From assembly GCA_031283785.1 (NCBI GenBank), contig JAITBC010000390.1:1-6580 (forward strand): DNA of 6,580 nt. Reading direction: 5' to 3'. The notes beneath the pieces are model-generated. The model made no database searches and had not been told where the DNA came from. It saw nothing but the letters and a program-made list of their open reading frames with translations. The stretch comes from Tannerella sp. (GTDB lineage Bacteria > Bacteroidota > Bacteroidia > Bacteroidales > Tannerellaceae). Made by a program: the position numbers and the translations under genes. Positions 5,842 to 6,580 of this stretch are shown here, piece by piece (position 1 is the first letter of the stretch; every line of letters begins with the position of its first letter).

Positions 5842-6393
5842 TTGTATAATAATTTGAATAAAATCATCCAAAAGGTGAAATCTGTCAAGAAAATTTATGA
5901 CGGAAACAGCCCGTACAGACCGGCTGAAGCGTTGGATATAGAAGTTCTGTATTTTCCGTTGGAGGATTTGCGCGGATTCTTCACTAACTTCAATAGAGTA
6001 AAGATCATCACGTTGAGTAATAAATTGGACAAATGGGAACGACACTCGGCTTTATTTCACGAAATCGGGCATGCCTGCATACATGAAAAAGAGGTGCTTG
6101 ATATGCCCGGCGCGGCGGCGTTTCTGCAAAAAACAAGCCGCCGAACACGAGTACGAGATTGAGGCGAATTACTTCTTTGCCGAGATGCAATCAGCGATGA
6201 TGACTTGCTTGAAGCGTGGAGTGATGTGGATTATTTTAACTTTTTCAGTTTTGCGAAGTCTTTTAGTGTGCCGCCGGATATCCTTGCTTTGAAGTATAAA
6301 TTGATGGAGTATAAGGGATATAGCGATGTTCCGAAAGTTCCGATTGTTCCGCAAGGGGATTGTATGGGGCGGGAACGGTTGTTTTATGATTGA
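5842..6393 (+). pseudogene. ImmA/IrrE-type zinc metalloprotease, broken by two compensating 1-nt frameshifts
   Basis: The start is TTG 5842 with GGAGGT 7 nt upstream; no ATG is available nearby. This family cleaves the partner XRE repressor upon induction. The first frame holds ALFHEIGHACIH with the HExxH zinc motif at residues 73-77. It shifts at an A6 run (6128-6133) and would stop at 6162. With one A fewer, the next frame reads QAAEHEYEIEANYFFAEM, the second conserved helix of the family, which supplies the third zinc ligand (Glu). A missing base near 6187-6190 then returns the original frame, ISDDDLLEAWSDVDYFNFF to the TGA at 6393. The net shift is zero and the restored length is about 183 residues, typical of the family. 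As written, only the first 106 residues would be made: they keep HExxH but lose the third ligand, so no cleavage is expected. Placement after the XRE repressor strongly supports the identity. Confidence 0.87.
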
Positions 6394-6412
6394 AAAAGCG
6401 CATCATAAAACA
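6380..6412. repeat. 11-bp perfect inverted repeat over the protease stop codon
   Basis: TGTTTTATGAT (6380-6390) and ATCATAAAACA (6402-6412) are exact inverted copies around an 11-nt loop that contains the TGA stop of the protease gene. There is no T-run after it, so it is not a typical terminator; it may protect the 3' end of the mRNA or be a protein-binding site. Confidence 0.55.
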
Positions 6413-6442
6413 CTTCAAAGGCAGTTGATTCTTGCCTAAAAT

Positions 6443-6506
6443 ATATTTTTTAATAAAACAAAGCGCCTTTCAAATACAAAAGGTGCTTTGTTTTATTAAA
6501 AAATAT
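6443..6506. terminator. Bidirectional intrinsic terminator with 28-bp stem
   Basis: Arms 6443-6470 and 6479-6506 are inverted copies with one G-T wobble, around the 8-nt loop CAAATACA. The core CAAAGCGCCTTT/AAAGGTGCTTTG is flanked by A-runs on one side and T-runs on the other, so it can end transcription both from the rightward repressor-protease operon and from a convergent gene on the right. Confidence 0.85.
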
Positions 6507-6580
6507 TAACATTTGCTAATGTGGCTTATGATTTACCGCATGGTTACTTTTTTATCGGCGTATCGGTAATCACAATTGCG
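6507..6580. other. Edge of window: no assignable gene, possibly the 3' end of a convergent minus-strand gene
   Basis: Two minus-strand frames are open from the right edge: one ends at TAA 6546-6544 (reading ITDTPIKK), the other at TAA 6535-6533. The terminator at 6443-6506 works in both directions, which fits a convergent gene ending here, but 11 to 15 codons are too few to name a product. Confidence 0.25.

Overview
The window looks like the integration and control end of a mobile genetic element (a conjugative element or prophage-like island) from a Gram-positive, low-to-middle-GC Firmicute, most likely a Clostridia-type gut bacterium. The grounds are AGGAGG-type ribosome binding sites, textbook sigma-A promoters with 17-bp spacers, UUG starts, and protein families typical of Clostridia islands: tandem large serine recombinases, an ImmR/ImmA-like pair and a Soj/ParA-type ATPase. 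The assignment is inference; there is no rRNA or housekeeping gene to anchor it.

Layout from left to right. (1) 1-407, minus strand: an N-terminal ParA ATPase segment joined in frame to the C-terminal part of a lytic transglycosylase (SLT) domain, running off the left edge. (2) 408-547: no gene; a short perfect hairpin and part of a long imperfect inverted repeat (527-578). (3) 548-4120, minus strand: a decayed tandem cassette of three serine recombinases in the order of transcription: recombinase B (4120 to about 2722; catalytic Ser replaced by Arg, broken C-terminus), a small frameshifted gene (2717-2434), recombinase A (2432-822; two compensating 1-nt indels) and a short remnant of recombinase C (825-548). 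(4) 4190-4354: a small unknown gene, preceded by a compact regulatory block: three 12-bp-spaced repeats, a near-consensus promoter and an intrinsic terminator only about 10 nt after the predicted start of transcription. (5) 4595-5185, minus strand: a phage-type transcriptional regulator interrupted by an in-frame TAA. (6) 5186-5359: a switch region with two perfect-consensus promoters facing each other, and a 9-bp inverted repeat bracketing one of them. (7) 5360-6393, plus strand: an intact XRE-family repressor, then an ImmA/IrrE-type metalloprotease with two compensating frameshifts. (8) 6394-6580: a small inverted repeat, a 28-bp-stem bidirectional terminator, and possibly the end of a convergent gene.

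How the parts would have worked: the XRE repressor and the protease that inactivates it would set a dormant/induced switch, choosing between the rightward immunity operon and the leftward operon that starts with the phage-type regulator; the recombinases would excise and integrate the element. Only the repressor and the small gene at 4190-4354 appear intact. Nearly every other gene has a frameshift, a nonsense codon, a deletion or a lost active-site residue, so this is either a fossil element kept under an intact repressor or a sequence with many base-level errors. Several breaks lie in or next to A/T runs and two genes carry compensating pairs, which suits sequencing error as well as decay; the Ser-to-Arg change and the large deletions are harder to explain as error.
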